Origin: Luteococcus sp052116585 | GTDB lineage: Bacteria > Actinomycetota > Actinomycetes > Propionibacteriales > Propionibacteriaceae | Assembly: GCF_052116585.1 (NCBI RefSeq) | Contig: NZ_JBQKKT010000001.1 | Coordinates: forward strand, 186,001-250,000 | DNA length: 64,000 bases | Direction of reading: 5' to 3' | Shown here: one piece after another, positions 1 to 8,407 of the stretch | Layout: the number at the start of each line of letters is the position of its first letter | Numbering within the stretch: the stretch's first letter is position 1 | The notes under the pieces: model-generated | Told to the model about the DNA's origin: nothing | Seen by the model: only the letters and a program-made list of their open reading frames with translations | Database searches by the model: none | Translations under genes and position numbers: made by a program

Positions 1-1
1 A

Positions 2-1363
2 ACCGCCGCCGGCCCGCAGTGGCTCGAACGGCCGGACGATCTCAATGCCCTGGACCCTGCCCTGTGGAGCAGCACCGTTGTCCGCGGCGATGACGGGGTG
101 GTGAGCGTCGGCGGACGGAGTCTGGTGGACCTCGCCCACGAAGAGGGCACGCCCACCTATGTCTTCGACGAGAAGGACTTCCGCCAACGCGCGCGTGACT
201 TCCGCGACGCCTTCGAGGGCTGGCAGGTCTACTACGCCGGCAAGAGCTTCCTCACGCGGCGGGTGGCCCGCTGGATCCATGAGGAAGGGCTCTACCTGGA
301 CGTCTGCAGTGGGGGAGAGCTCACGGTGGCGCTGGCGGGTGGCATGGACCCGGCGAGGATTGGCCTGCACGGCAACAACAAGTCCGTCGAGGAGCTCTCA
401 CTGGCGCTGTCCCGTGGCGTCGGAAGGATCATCGTCGACTCCCTGGACGAAATCGGCCGCATCGAGGACCTGTGCAAGGAGAACGGCTGGACCGCTCGGG
501 TGATGGTTCGGGTGACCACGGGCGTGGAGGCGCACACCCACGAGTACATCGCCACGGCGCACGAGGACCAGAAGTTCGGCTTCAGCATCGCCAACGGGCA
601 GGCCATGGTGGCGATGGTGCGCTGCCACTACAGCGAGCACATCGAGCTCCTGGGCGTGCACTCCCACATTGGTTCGCAGATCTTCGACACCCACGGTTTC
701 GAGGTGGCGGCGCGACGCACGATGAAGTTGATGGCCCAGTTCGCCGCGGCGTCCGGCACCGAGCTTCCCGAACTCGACCTGGGGGGCGGCTTCGGCATCG
801 CCTACACGTCCGCCGACACCCCCGCCACGCCTGATGCCCTGGCCGCGAGCCTGCGCGAGATCGTCGCGCACGAGGCCCGTGGGTACAACATCGCGATCCC
901 GACCATGTCGATTGAACCGGGACGTGCCATCAGCGGCCCGGCGGGTCTGGCCCTCTACGAGGTGGGCACCGTGAAGGTCGTCGACGTGGATGGTGGCCTG
1001 AGCCGTGTCTATGTCAGCGTCGACGGCGGTATGAGCGACAACATTCGGCCGGCCCTCTACGCGGCGGAGTACTCGGCCGCCCTGGTCTCCCGCTCCTCCG
1101 AGGCCTCCGCCGTCATGTGTCGGGTGGTCGGCAAGCACTGCGAGGGTGGTGACATCCTGGTCCGCGACGTCTTCCTGCCGGCCGACATCAAGCCGGGTGA
1201 CCTGCTGGCGGTGCCCGCCGTGGGTGCCTACTGCCGCGCCATGGCCAGCAACTACAACATGATCACCAAGCCTGCCGTGGTCAGCGTCTGCGATGGGCAG
1301 ACCAGCACCATGCTGCGCAGGGAGACGCTCGACGACCTGATGCGTCTCGACGTCGGCGAGTGA
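2..1363 (+). CDS. lysA: Diaminopimelate decarboxylase, 5' end outside window
   Basis: This is a PLP enzyme that decarboxylates meso-diaminopimelate to L-lysine, the last step of lysine synthesis. The frame is open from base 2 and encodes the usual actinobacterial N-terminus (PQWLERPDDLNALDPALW), so the true start lies left of the window and the GTG at 98 is internal. Visible motifs are YYAGKSF with the PLP lysine (codon 242-244), GVHSHIGSQI, DLGGGFGI, EPGRAI, and the cysteine-containing VGKHCEGGDIL that completes the partner active site in the dimer. hom follows after 65 bases on the same strand, the usual lysA-hom-thrB order. Confidence 0.96.
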   Translation, partial: TAAGPQWLERPDDLNALDPALWSSTVVRGDDGVVSVGGRSLVDLAHEEGTPTYVFDEKDFRQRARDFRDAFEGWQVYYAGKSFLTRRVARWIHEEGLYLDVCSGGELTVALAGGMDPARIGLHGNNKSVEELSLALSRGVGRIIVDSLDEIGRIEDLCKENGWTARVMVRVTTGVEAHTHEYIATAHEDQKFGFSIANGQAMVAMVRCHYSEHIELLGVHSHIGSQIFDTHGFEVAARRTMKLMAQFAAASGTELPELDLGGGFGIAYTSADTPATPDALAASLREIVAHEARGYNIAIPTMSIEPGRAISGPAGLALYEVGTVKVVDVDGGLSRVYVSVDGGMSDNIRPALYAAEYSAALVSRSSEASAVMCRVVGKHCEGGDILVRDVFLPADIKPGDLLAVPAVGAYCRAMASNYNMITKPAVVSVCDGQTSTMLRRETLDDLMRLDVGE

Positions 1364-1428
1364 CGCCCGCTCGCGGCGGCCCCATCCCAGACCCCATATT
1401 CTCCCGTCAACCCACAAAAGGACTGATG

Positions 1429-2760
1429 ATGAACAGGCTTGAAACCCCGGATCCCAATGCCCTGCCCCCGCTCAAGGTGGCCATGCTCGGCTGTGGTGTG
1501 GTCGGCAGCCAGGTGGCCCGTGTGATCACCGAACAGGCCGATGACCTGGCGAGCCGGATCGGCCGTCGTCTCGAGCTGGTCGGGATTGCGGTGCGCTCCC
1601 TCGACCGTGACTTCGCGGGTCTGGACCCCGCCCTGTTCACCACGGATTCCGAAGCGCTCGTCGCCCGTGGCGACCTGGACATCCTGGTGGAGCTGGTGGG
1701 CGGGATCGAGCCCGTGCGCACCCTGATCCTCAAGGCGATCGAGAACGGTGCCTCCGTGGTCACGGCGAACAAGGCCCTTCTGGCCCAGGACGGGGAAGCG
1801 CTGTTCAGCGCCTCCGAACAGCAGGGCGTCGACATCTACTTCGAGGCGGCGGTTGCCGGGGCTATCCCGATCGTCCGCCCGCTGCGCGAATCGCTGGTCG
1901 GTGACGAGATCACCGCCGTGATGGGCATCGTTAACGGCACCACCAACTACATCCTCGACCAGATGACCACCACCGGCGCGGACTTCGACGATGCGCTGGC
2001 CCAGGCCCAGGAATTGGGCTACGCGGAAGCAGATCCGACCGCCGACGTCGAGGGCTATGACGCAGCAGCGAAGGCTGCCATCCTGGGGACCCTGGCCTTC
2101 CACACCCGCGTGCGTGGTGCCGATGTCTACCGTGAGGGCATCACCCGGATCACCGCGGAGGACATCCAGGCCGCTCGCAAGCTGGGCTGCGTCGTCAAGA
2201 TGCTGGCGATCCTGAAGGCCACCGATTCCGGGGAGGTCAGCGTCCGGGTGCATCCCGCCATGGTGGGGGCCCAGCACCCATTGGCCAGTGTCGGCGGTGC
2301 CTACAACGCCATCTTCGTGGAGTCCCGCGAGGCCGGACGTCTGATGTTCATGGGCCCGGGTGCCGGCGGCGCCCCCACCGCGTCGGCTGTGATGGGTGAC
2401 CTGGTCACCGTTGCTCGCAATCGGGTGCGCGGGGTGGCCGGTCCGGGGGAGTCCGTCTACGCGAAGCGCCCCATCTCGCCGATGAGTGAGGTCACCACCG
2501 GCTACTTCGTGCGTGTGGAGGTCGTCGACGAGCCCGGAGTTCTGGCCGCTGCGGCGTCGGTCTTCGCCAGTCACAATGTCTCCGTCCAGACCGTCGACCA
2601 GGTGGCCAAGGCCGCCGACGAGTCGGGGGTGGCCACGGCAGTCCTGGCATTGAGCACGCACGAGGCCCGCGAATCGGACATCCAGGGGGTCATCACCGAG
2701 CTCGAGTCCCGCCCGTTCATCCGGGGCGAGGTCTCCGTGATTCGCGTCGAGGGTCGCTGA
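1429..2760 (+). CDS. hom: Homoserine dehydrogenase with C-terminal ACT domain
   Basis: It reduces aspartate semialdehyde to homoserine, the branch point to threonine and methionine. About 443 residues. A Rossmann motif GCGVVG lies at residues 21-26, followed by LVELVGGIEP, TANKALLA, GIVNGTTNYIL and the catalytic-region motif GYAEADPTADVEGYDA. The last 80 residues or so (VEVVDEPGVLAAAASVFASHNVSV) form an ACT domain, which in this family gives threonine feedback control. There are tandem ATGs at 1426 and 1429. The AAAAGGA at 1416-1422 is spaced better for 1429 (6 bases) than 1426 (3 bases). A possible -10, TATTCT at 1397-1402, would give hom its own promoter. Confidence 0.95.
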   Translation: MNRLETPDPNALPPLKVAMLGCGVVGSQVARVITEQADDLASRIGRRLELVGIAVRSLDRDFAGLDPALFTTDSEALVARGDLDILVELVGGIEPVRTLILKAIENGASVVTANKALLAQDGEALFSASEQQGVDIYFEAAVAGAIPIVRPLRESLVGDEITAVMGIVNGTTNYILDQMTTTGADFDDALAQAQELGYAEADPTADVEGYDAAAKAAILGTLAFHTRVRGADVYREGITRITAEDIQAARKLGCVVKMLAILKATDSGEVSVRVHPAMVGAQHPLASVGGAYNAIFVESREAGRLMFMGPGAGGAPTASAVMGDLVTVARNRVRGVAGPGESVYAKRPISPMSEVTTGYFVRVEVVDEPGVLAAAASVFASHNVSVQTVDQVAKAADESGVATAVLALSTHEARESDIQGVITELESRPFIRGEVSVIRVEGR

Positions 2761-2761
2761 G

Positions 2762-3676
2762 GTGCCTGACGGCATGATGCTCCCGGTGGGCGCGCGGGCC
2801 CAGGTGAGCGTGCCGGCCACCAGTGCCAACCTCGGCCCCGGCTTCGACTGCATGGGGCTGGCCGTGGAGATGCGCGACCGTCTCGGTGTCGAGGTGATCG
2901 CGTCGGGTCTGGACTTCGACATCACCGGCGAGGGCGCGCAGCAGGTGCCGCGCGACGGCTCCCACCTCGTGGTCCGGGTGCTCACCCAGGCTCTCGACGA
3001 GCTGGGTGCGAGCGCACCGGGACTGCGTCTGAGTGCCCACAATGTGGTGCCGCACAGCCGCGGACTGGGGTCCTCGGCCGCGGCCATCGTGGCCGGGCTC
3101 GCGCTGGCATGGGCACTGGTCCACCCCGGTGAGGATCTGGACCTGGACTGGCTCTGCGAGCGCTCCACCGAGTGGGAGGGGCACCCGGACAATGCGTGCG
3201 CGGCCGTGCTGGGTGGCATCGTGCTGGCCTGGAGTGAGGAGTCGACCCAAGTGGTCCGTCTGGCTCCCGCCGCGGGCCTGAGCTGCATCGCGTGGGTGCC
3301 GTCCTTCGAGGTTCGCACCGCGGATGCGCGGGCTGTGCTGCCTGGCAGCATCCCACGCGCTGACGCCGTCGCGCAGGCCGCATGCTCTGCTCTGCTGGTG
3401 CACGCCCTCACCCAGGATCCCGCGCGCCTGATGGCTGCCACCGTGGACCGACTGCACCAGCCCCAGCGGGCGCCGTTGATGGAACCGTCCGCCGCATTGA
3501 TCCGCGATCTGCGGGCGGTGGGGGTTCCGGCGGTGGTCTCTGGTGCCGGGCCCACGGTCCTGGCGATCGGCACGGATGCCCACTTCGCCCGGGTGGACGA
3601 GGTGGTCCAGACCGGTTTTGTCCGGCATGACCTGGCGATCGGTTCGGGTGTTCGTCTGGAGACCAGCTCGAGCTGA
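2762..3676 (+). CDS. thrB: Homoserine kinase
   Basis: This GHMP-family kinase phosphorylates homoserine to O-phosphohomoserine for threonine synthase. About 304 residues from a GTG one base after the hom stop. Family motifs are VSVPATSANLGPGFDCMG near the N-terminus, the ATP loop PHSRGLGSSAAAIVAG, and the C-terminal VSGAGPTVLAI. ATG 2774 is an alternative start: GAGGT at 2759-2763 lies 10 bases ahead of it, and the first four residues from the GTG are not conserved. Tight spacing implies cotranscription with hom. threonine synthase is not adjacent. Confidence 0.95.
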   Translation: MPDGMMLPVGARAQVSVPATSANLGPGFDCMGLAVEMRDRLGVEVIASGLDFDITGEGAQQVPRDGSHLVVRVLTQALDELGASAPGLRLSAHNVVPHSRGLGSSAAAIVAGLALAWALVHPGEDLDLDWLCERSTEWEGHPDNACAAVLGGIVLAWSEESTQVVRLAPAAGLSCIAWVPSFEVRTADARAVLPGSIPRADAVAQAACSALLVHALTQDPARLMAATVDRLHQPQRAPLMEPSAALIRDLRAVGVPAVVSGAGPTVLAIGTDAHFARVDEVVQTGFVRHDLAIGSGVRLETSSS

Positions 3677-4037
3677 AGATGGGCCCAAGTCGCACCCCGC
3701 GGTGGGTCGTGCGTGGTGGCGACGGCCGCAGGGGTGCTAGCCTTTGGGGACAGTGGTCACCAACGGTGCGCCACTCGCACCTCACAGGTCAGGTGCCTCC
3801 TCCACCCCGGAGTCGGGTCGGAGACGAACTGCCCACATCTTTCGTGTCGATGATTTTCCACCCATGGTGGAACGCGCGGAGGGCAGTGAGAACTCCGTTT
3901 GAGCCGCAGTCCGGGAAGCACATGTGAACTGTCGCGCGTCTTCGGCACGGGCAGTCCCGACCTGATTCGAATCCGGGCGATTCCGGCAAGCGTCGTGCTG
4001 CCACCCCATCCCGCGCCCGGGTCGCGAAAGGAAACCA
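3677..4037 (+). promoter_or_regulatory. Long leader region of rho
   Basis: No gene is seen in these 361 bases. A -10-like TAGCCT at 3738-3743 would start transcription near 3750 and leave a leader of about 290 bases. Inside it, TTCCACC (3856-3862) and GGTGGAA (3866-3872) form a perfect 7-bp stem around a CAT loop with no T-run after it. Rho is autoregulated through its leader in several bacteria, so this is a candidate autoregulatory region. That role is inference. Confidence 0.5.
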
Positions 4038-6002
4038 GTGACTGAGAACGTGGCCGAAGCGGCCGGTGGCCAGACGGCAGGCGGTCTGTCGGCCAAGAAG
4101 CTGCCCGAGTTGAAGGCGATCGCCTCCTCGATGGGCATCCGGACCACCGGCCTGAAGAAGGCCGAGATCGTGGCAGCGATTGCTGCCGGGGGCAGCAACA
4201 GCTCCGCGTCGGCGCAGCGTCGTACCCGCAAACCCGCCAACCAGGGCGATGACGCCTCCACCAGCTCATCGGCCCCAGAACAGAACCGTTCACAGGCGCG
4301 CCAGCAGTCCTCGGACGAGTCCGCTTCGGGGGCAAGCGACTCCCAGCCCCAGACGGCGCAGCCCCAGACGGAGCAGCGACAGCGTCGTCAGCGCCGCACT
4401 CAGCCCACCGAGGCAGCGCCGGCCGCGGGGGAGTCCGCAACCAGCGGCGCTGCGGGCGATGCCGATGTCTCCGCTGAGGTGGGTGCGCGACTGGCAGAAC
4501 TCAGCAACCAGAGCGGTCGCCAGCGTCGCCGCCGCGGCAACGGGGATGACCAGAACGGTGCCGGCCACCAGCCCCAGCCGTCGAGCAACGGCGGTCAGGG
4601 TGCCAACCAGTCCTCTGGCGGTCAGGCTGGCAACGGTGGCAACAGCAACGGTGGCAGTGGCAACGGCGGCAATGGTGGCAGTACCAATGGTGGAAATGCC
4701 GGCCAGAACCAGGGCAACCAGAACCAGGGCAATTCCCGGGACTTCGACGACGACGGATCCGGCAGCGGACGCCGTGGTCGACGTCGCCGCCAGCGTGACC
4801 GCGGCAACCGTCGCAACCGTGGTGGCCAGAACATGGATCGCTACGATGCCGAGCCGGTGATCAGCGAGGACGACGTCCTGCTCAACATCGGCGGCATCCT
4901 GGACGTGCTGGACAACTATGCCTTTGTCCGGACCTCCGGCTACCTGCCGGGCAACAATGACGCCTACGTCTCGCTCGGCATGGTCCGCAAGTACGGACTT
5001 CGCCGTGGTGACGTGGTCACGGGTGCCATCCGTCAGCAGAAGGAGGGGGAGCGCAAGGACAAGTACAACCCTCTCGTGCGGTTGGACACGATCAATGGCG
5101 TCGACCCCGAGCAGATGAAGAACCGCCCGGACTTCAACAAGCTCACCCCGCTCTACCCGCAGGAGCGTCTGCGGCTCGAGAACGGCCCCACCAACATGAC
5201 GGGCCGCATCATCGATCTGGTCAGCCCGATCGGCAAGGGCCAGCGCGGCCTGATCGTCTCCCCGCCGAAGGCAGGCAAGACGATGATCATGCAGAACATC
5301 GCGAATGCCATCACCTCGAACAATCCCGAGGTGCACCTGATGGTGGTGCTGGTGGACGAGCGCCCCGAGGAGGTCACGGACTTCCAGCGGACCGTCTCCG
5401 GCGAGGTCATCGCCTCCACCTTCGACCGTCCCGCCGGTGACCACACCACGATCAGTGAGCTGGCCATCGAACGCGCCAAGCGGCTGGTGGAACTGGGGCA
5501 TGACGTCGTCGTCCTCCTCGACGGCATCACCCGTCTGGGTCGTGCCTACAACCTGGCCGCACCGGCCTCCGGTCGCATCCTGTCCGGCGGTGTCGATTCG
5601 GCAGCGCTCTACCCGCCGAAGAAGTTCTTCGGCGCGGCCCGCAACATCGAGAACGGCGGCTCGCTGACGATCCTTGCAACCGCCTTGATCGAGACCGGCT
5701 CGAAGATGGACGAGGTGATCTTCGAGGAGTTCAAGGGCACTGGCAACATGGAGCTGCGCCTCAAGCGCAATCTGGCCGACAAGCGCATCTTCCCCGCGAT
5801 CGACGTGGATGCCTCGGGCACTCGTCGCGAGGAGCTGCTGTTGGGCCGCGAGGAGCTGGCCATCATCTGGAAGCTGCGCCGCGTGCTGTCCGGCATGGAT
5901 GACCAGCAGGCATTGGAGATGCTGCTCAAGCAGATGCGCAAGTCCCAGAACAACTCTGAATTCCTGGTCCAGATCAGCAAGACCACGCCCAACGCAGAGT
6001 GA
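4038..6002 (+). CDS. rho: Transcription termination factor Rho with a Gly/Asn/Gln-rich insert
   Basis: Hexameric RNA helicase that ends transcription of untranslated RNA. 654 residues against about 420 in E. coli. GTG start with GAAAGGA five bases upstream. Order of parts: Rho_N helical domain at about residues 17-48 (LSAKKLPELKAIASSMGIRT); a low-complexity insert from about 50 to 265, with a Gly/Asn/Gln-rich stretch near 180-235 and an Arg-rich stretch near 240-263; the RNA-binding core from about 265 (YDAEPVISEDDVLLNIGGIL); and Walker A PPKAGKT near residue 410, then the Walker B region VVVLLDGITRLGRAYN. Actinobacterial Rho proteins often carry such inserts, but their sequences vary greatly. 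Upstream is a long leader; rpmE follows. Confidence 0.97.
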   Translation: MTENVAEAAGGQTAGGLSAKKLPELKAIASSMGIRTTGLKKAEIVAAIAAGGSNSSASAQRRTRKPANQGDDASTSSSAPEQNRSQARQQSSDESASGASDSQPQTAQPQTEQRQRRQRRTQPTEAAPAAGESATSGAAGDADVSAEVGARLAELSNQSGRQRRRRGNGDDQNGAGHQPQPSSNGGQGANQSSGGQAGNGGNSNGGSGNGGNGGSTNGGNAGQNQGNQNQGNSRDFDDDGSGSGRRGRRRRQRDRGNRRNRGGQNMDRYDAEPVISEDDVLLNIGGILDVLDNYAFVRTSGYLPGNNDAYVSLGMVRKYGLRRGDVVTGAIRQQKEGERKDKYNPLVRLDTINGVDPEQMKNRPDFNKLTPLYPQERLRLENGPTNMTGRIIDLVSPIGKGQRGLIVSPPKAGKTMIMQNIANAITSNNPEVHLMVVLVDERPEEVTDFQRTVSGEVIASTFDRPAGDHTTISELAIERAKRLVELGHDVVVLLDGITRLGRAYNLAAPASGRILSGGVDSAALYPPKKFFGAARNIENGGSLTILATALIETGSKMDEVIFEEFKGTGNMELRLKRNLADKRIFPAIDVDASGTRREELLLGREELAIIWKLRRVLSGMDDQQALEMLLKQMRKSQNNSEFLVQISKTTPNAE

Positions 6003-6132
6003 TCCCGTCCGCGGCGATCCCGGCGCCGGTTTGGTGTCGCGGGCCGCACGCGGCATACTTGATCGTCGGTGCCGGTTCACGCCCAACGTCCATGTCAGGC
6101 GACCCGGTGCACACAGACCTAGGAGACATGAC

Positions 6133-6342
6133 ATGAAGCAGGGAATTCATCCCGAGTATGTGGAGACCACGGTGACCTGCACCTGTGGCAACACGTTCAC
6201 CACCAAGAGCACCAACACGTCGGGCACCATGAGCGCCGATGTCTGCGCCGCCTGCCACCCGTTCTACACGGGCAAGCAGAAGATCCTCGACACCGGTGGT
6301 CGCGTGGCCCGCTTCGAGCGTCGTTACGCCAAGAAGAAGTAA
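6133..6342 (+). CDS. rpmE: 50S ribosomal protein bL31, zinc-binding form
   Basis: 69-residue ribosomal protein of the large subunit, sited near the bridge between subunits. It is the C+ (zinc) form: cysteines 16, 18, 38 and 41 in CTCGN and CAACHPFYTG make a zinc ribbon. AGGAG at 6121-6125 lies 7 bases before the ATG. An upstream in-frame extension to 5809 overlaps rho and is ignored. In actinomycetes the zinc-free paralogue replaces this form under zinc starvation; none is seen here. A strong terminator follows at once. Confidence 0.97.
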   Translation: MKQGIHPEYVETTVTCTCGNTFTTKSTNTSGTMSADVCAACHPFYTGKQKILDTGGRVARFERRYAKKK

Positions 6343-6350
6343 CTTCTTCG

Positions 6351-6396
6351 ACGAGCGCTGGGCGGCAGGGAGACCTGCCCCCAGCGCTCGTTTTTT
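6351..6396 (+). terminator. Intrinsic terminator after rpmE
   Basis: An 18-bp stem with one bulged C pairs 6351-6369 with 6374-6391 around a GAGA-type loop, followed by six T residues. It is the only classical hairpin-plus-T-run terminator found in the window. Confidence 0.92.
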
Positions 6397-6429
6397 CTAC
6401 CCGGACGCCCTGAGGGAAGAGACCCACGA

Positions 6430-7503
6430 ATGTTCGAACAGGCCGAGGGCCTTCGCCACGAGTTCGCCGACCTGGAGCGGCAGATGGCCGATCCCGCCAT
6501 CCACGCAGACATGGCACGCTCCCGCAAGGTCGGACGCCGCTATGCCCAGTTGACCCCGATCGTGAAGGCGCTGGCCGAGCGCGAGCAACTGGCCGAGGAC
6601 CTGACGGCGGCCGATGAGTTTGCGGATGAGGACCCCTCCTTCAAGGCGGAGGCACAGGACCTGCGCGCACGTCTGCAGACGGTGGAGGAGAGGCTCGCCC
6701 GCCTGCTGGCGCCACGAGACCCCCACGACGACCTGGACGCCCTGCTGGAGATCAAGTCCGGCGAAGGGGGTGAGGAGTCGGCGCTGTTCGCCGGCGACCT
6801 GCTGCGCATGTACGGCCGCTTTGCTGAACACAAGGGATGGAAGGTGGAGGTGCTCGACGAGCAGACCACCGACCTGGGCGGCTACAAGAGCGTCACGGTC
6901 GCCGTGAAGGCGCCCCAGGGCACTGACGAGACCCCCTACGGTGCGCTGAAGTTCGAAGGTGGCGTCCATCGGGTCCAGCGGGTCCCGGTCACCGAGAGCC
7001 AGGGCCGCGTCCACACCTCCGCGGCGGGCGTCCTGGTGATGCCGGATCTGGACGACCAGGATGAGGTGGACGTGAGCGAGGATGACCTGCGCATCGACGT
7101 CTACCGAGCGTCGGGCAAGGGCGGTCAGGGAGTCAACACCACAGACTCCGCGGTCAGGATCACGCACCTGCCGACGGGGGTGGTGGTGACCTGCCAGAAC
7201 GAGCGCTCCCAGTTGCAGAACAAGGAGCAGGCGATGCGAATCCTGCGGGCCCGCCTGGTGGCCCTGGCGGAGGAACAGGCAGCCAACGATGCGTCTGCCG
7301 CTCGTCAGTCCCAGGTGCGCACGGTGGACCGCAGTGAGCGCATCCGCACGTACAACTTTCCGGAGAACCGGATTGCCGACCATCGGATCGGGTTCAAGGC
7401 GCACAACCTGGACCAGGTCCTCGACGGCGATCTCGGACCCGTGGTGGAGGCGCTCCGGGCCGCTGACCTGGCCGAGCGGCTGCAGCACTCGGGCGAGCAG
7501 TGA
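6430..7503 (+). CDS. prfA: Peptide chain release factor 1
   Basis: Reads UAA and UAG stop codons and triggers release of the finished peptide. 357 residues, normal length. The peptide-anticodon motif is P-V-T at residues 186-188 (the PxT form of RF1, not the SPF of RF2). The GGQ motif is at 231-233, the glutamine being the substrate of the next gene's product PrmC. GGGAAGAG upstream of the ATG serves as ribosome site. prmC overlaps its stop, so the pair is translationally coupled. Confidence 0.97.
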   Translation: MFEQAEGLRHEFADLERQMADPAIHADMARSRKVGRRYAQLTPIVKALAEREQLAEDLTAADEFADEDPSFKAEAQDLRARLQTVEERLARLLAPRDPHDDLDALLEIKSGEGGEESALFAGDLLRMYGRFAEHKGWKVEVLDEQTTDLGGYKSVTVAVKAPQGTDETPYGALKFEGGVHRVQRVPVTESQGRVHTSAAGVLVMPDLDDQDEVDVSEDDLRIDVYRASGKGGQGVNTTDSAVRITHLPTGVVVTCQNERSQLQNKEQAMRILRARLVALAEEQAANDASAARQSQVRTVDRSERIRTYNFPENRIADHRIGFKAHNLDQVLDGDLGPVVEALRAADLAERLQHSGEQ

Positions 7504-8345
7504 GCGGCATGCGTCCGGGACAGGCCGTCCGATGGGCCCAGGGGCGGCTTGCCGAACTGGGGAGCCCTTCGCCAGCGGCTGAGGCGCGCATCCTGGTGGC
7601 CCACTGCGTCGGCCGCGAACCGCGTGAGCTGCCTATGGCCGACGACCTCACCTCAAAACAGGTGGCTGAGCTCGAGCTGCTGGTGGGGCGCCGCGGAGAG
7701 GGCATCCCGGTGCAACACCTCACCGGTGAGGCCTTCTTCCGCACGGTCCGCCTGGCTGTGGGGCCGGGGGTCTTCATTCCGCGGCCGGAGACAGAAGTGA
7801 TGGTCGGGTGGGCGCTGGAGCAGCTCCGTTGCGTGCCGGAGCCCGTCGTGGTGGAGCTGTGCGCAGGCTCGGGGGCCATCAGCAAGGCGATCGCGGCCGA
7901 ACTGCCCAGTGCGAAGCAGCATGCAGTCGAGCTCGATGAACGGGCCCATGACTGGTGCGCGCGCAATCTGGCCGGGACGGACGTGACGCTGGTTCACGCA
8001 GACATGGCTGACGCCTTGCACCATTTGGATGGCCATGTGGACCTGGTGATCGCCAACCCGCCCTACATCCCCCTCGAGGCCTGGGAGTCGGTGGCTGCCG
8101 ACGTTCGTGATCACGACCCGGCGTTGGCCCTGTGGTCCGGTGACGACGGACTGGACGCCACGCGGGTGGTGGCCGACGTGGCTGCGCGTCTGCTGCAGCC
8201 AGGCGGGTGGGTGTGCAGTGAGCATGCCGAGGTCCAGGCTGAATCGGCGCCCCAGGTCTTCGTCGAACAGGGATCCTTCGGCCAGGTCCGCGACGAGCGG
8301 GACCTGGCCTCTCGTCCGCGCTTCGTGACCGCGCGGCGTCGCTGA
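7500..8345 (+). CDS. prmC: Release factor glutamine methyltransferase
   Basis: SAM-dependent enzyme that methylates the GGQ glutamine of RF1 and RF2. 281 residues. The SAM-binding region is VVELCAGSGAISKAIA, and the substrate-glutamine motif NPPY is at residues 186-189 (LVIANPPYIP). GTG 7500 overlaps the prfA stop. ATG 7509 is an alternative start three codons in. The prfA-prmC-tsaC order is standard in actinomycetes. Confidence 0.95.
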   Translation: MSGMRPGQAVRWAQGRLAELGSPSPAAEARILVAHCVGREPRELPMADDLTSKQVAELELLVGRRGEGIPVQHLTGEAFFRTVRLAVGPGVFIPRPETEVMVGWALEQLRCVPEPVVVELCAGSGAISKAIAAELPSAKQHAVELDERAHDWCARNLAGTDVTLVHADMADALHHLDGHVDLVIANPPYIPLEAWESVAADVRDHDPALALWSGDDGLDATRVVADVAARLLQPGGWVCSEHAEVQAESAPQVFVEQGSFGQVRDERDLASRPRFVTARRR

Positions 8346-8346
8346 C

Positions 8347-8378
8347 TCACGAACGGGCCAGCCTGTCACGAACGGGCC
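8347..8378 (+). repeat. 13-bp direct repeat between prmC and tsaC
   Basis: TCACGAACGGGCC occurs at 8347-8359 and again at 8366-8378, a 19-base period or about two helical turns. It fills the short gap ahead of tsaC. It could be an operator or a chance duplication. Confidence 0.6.
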
Positions 8379-8407
8379 CGTCTGCGGTGCCATGGCAGGA
8401 TGTACGG

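Noticed and set aside
4590..4740. Short repeated units in rho looking like a repeat array
   Set aside because: They are codons for a Gly/Asn/Gln-rich protein segment, with no fixed period or spacers; not CRISPR.
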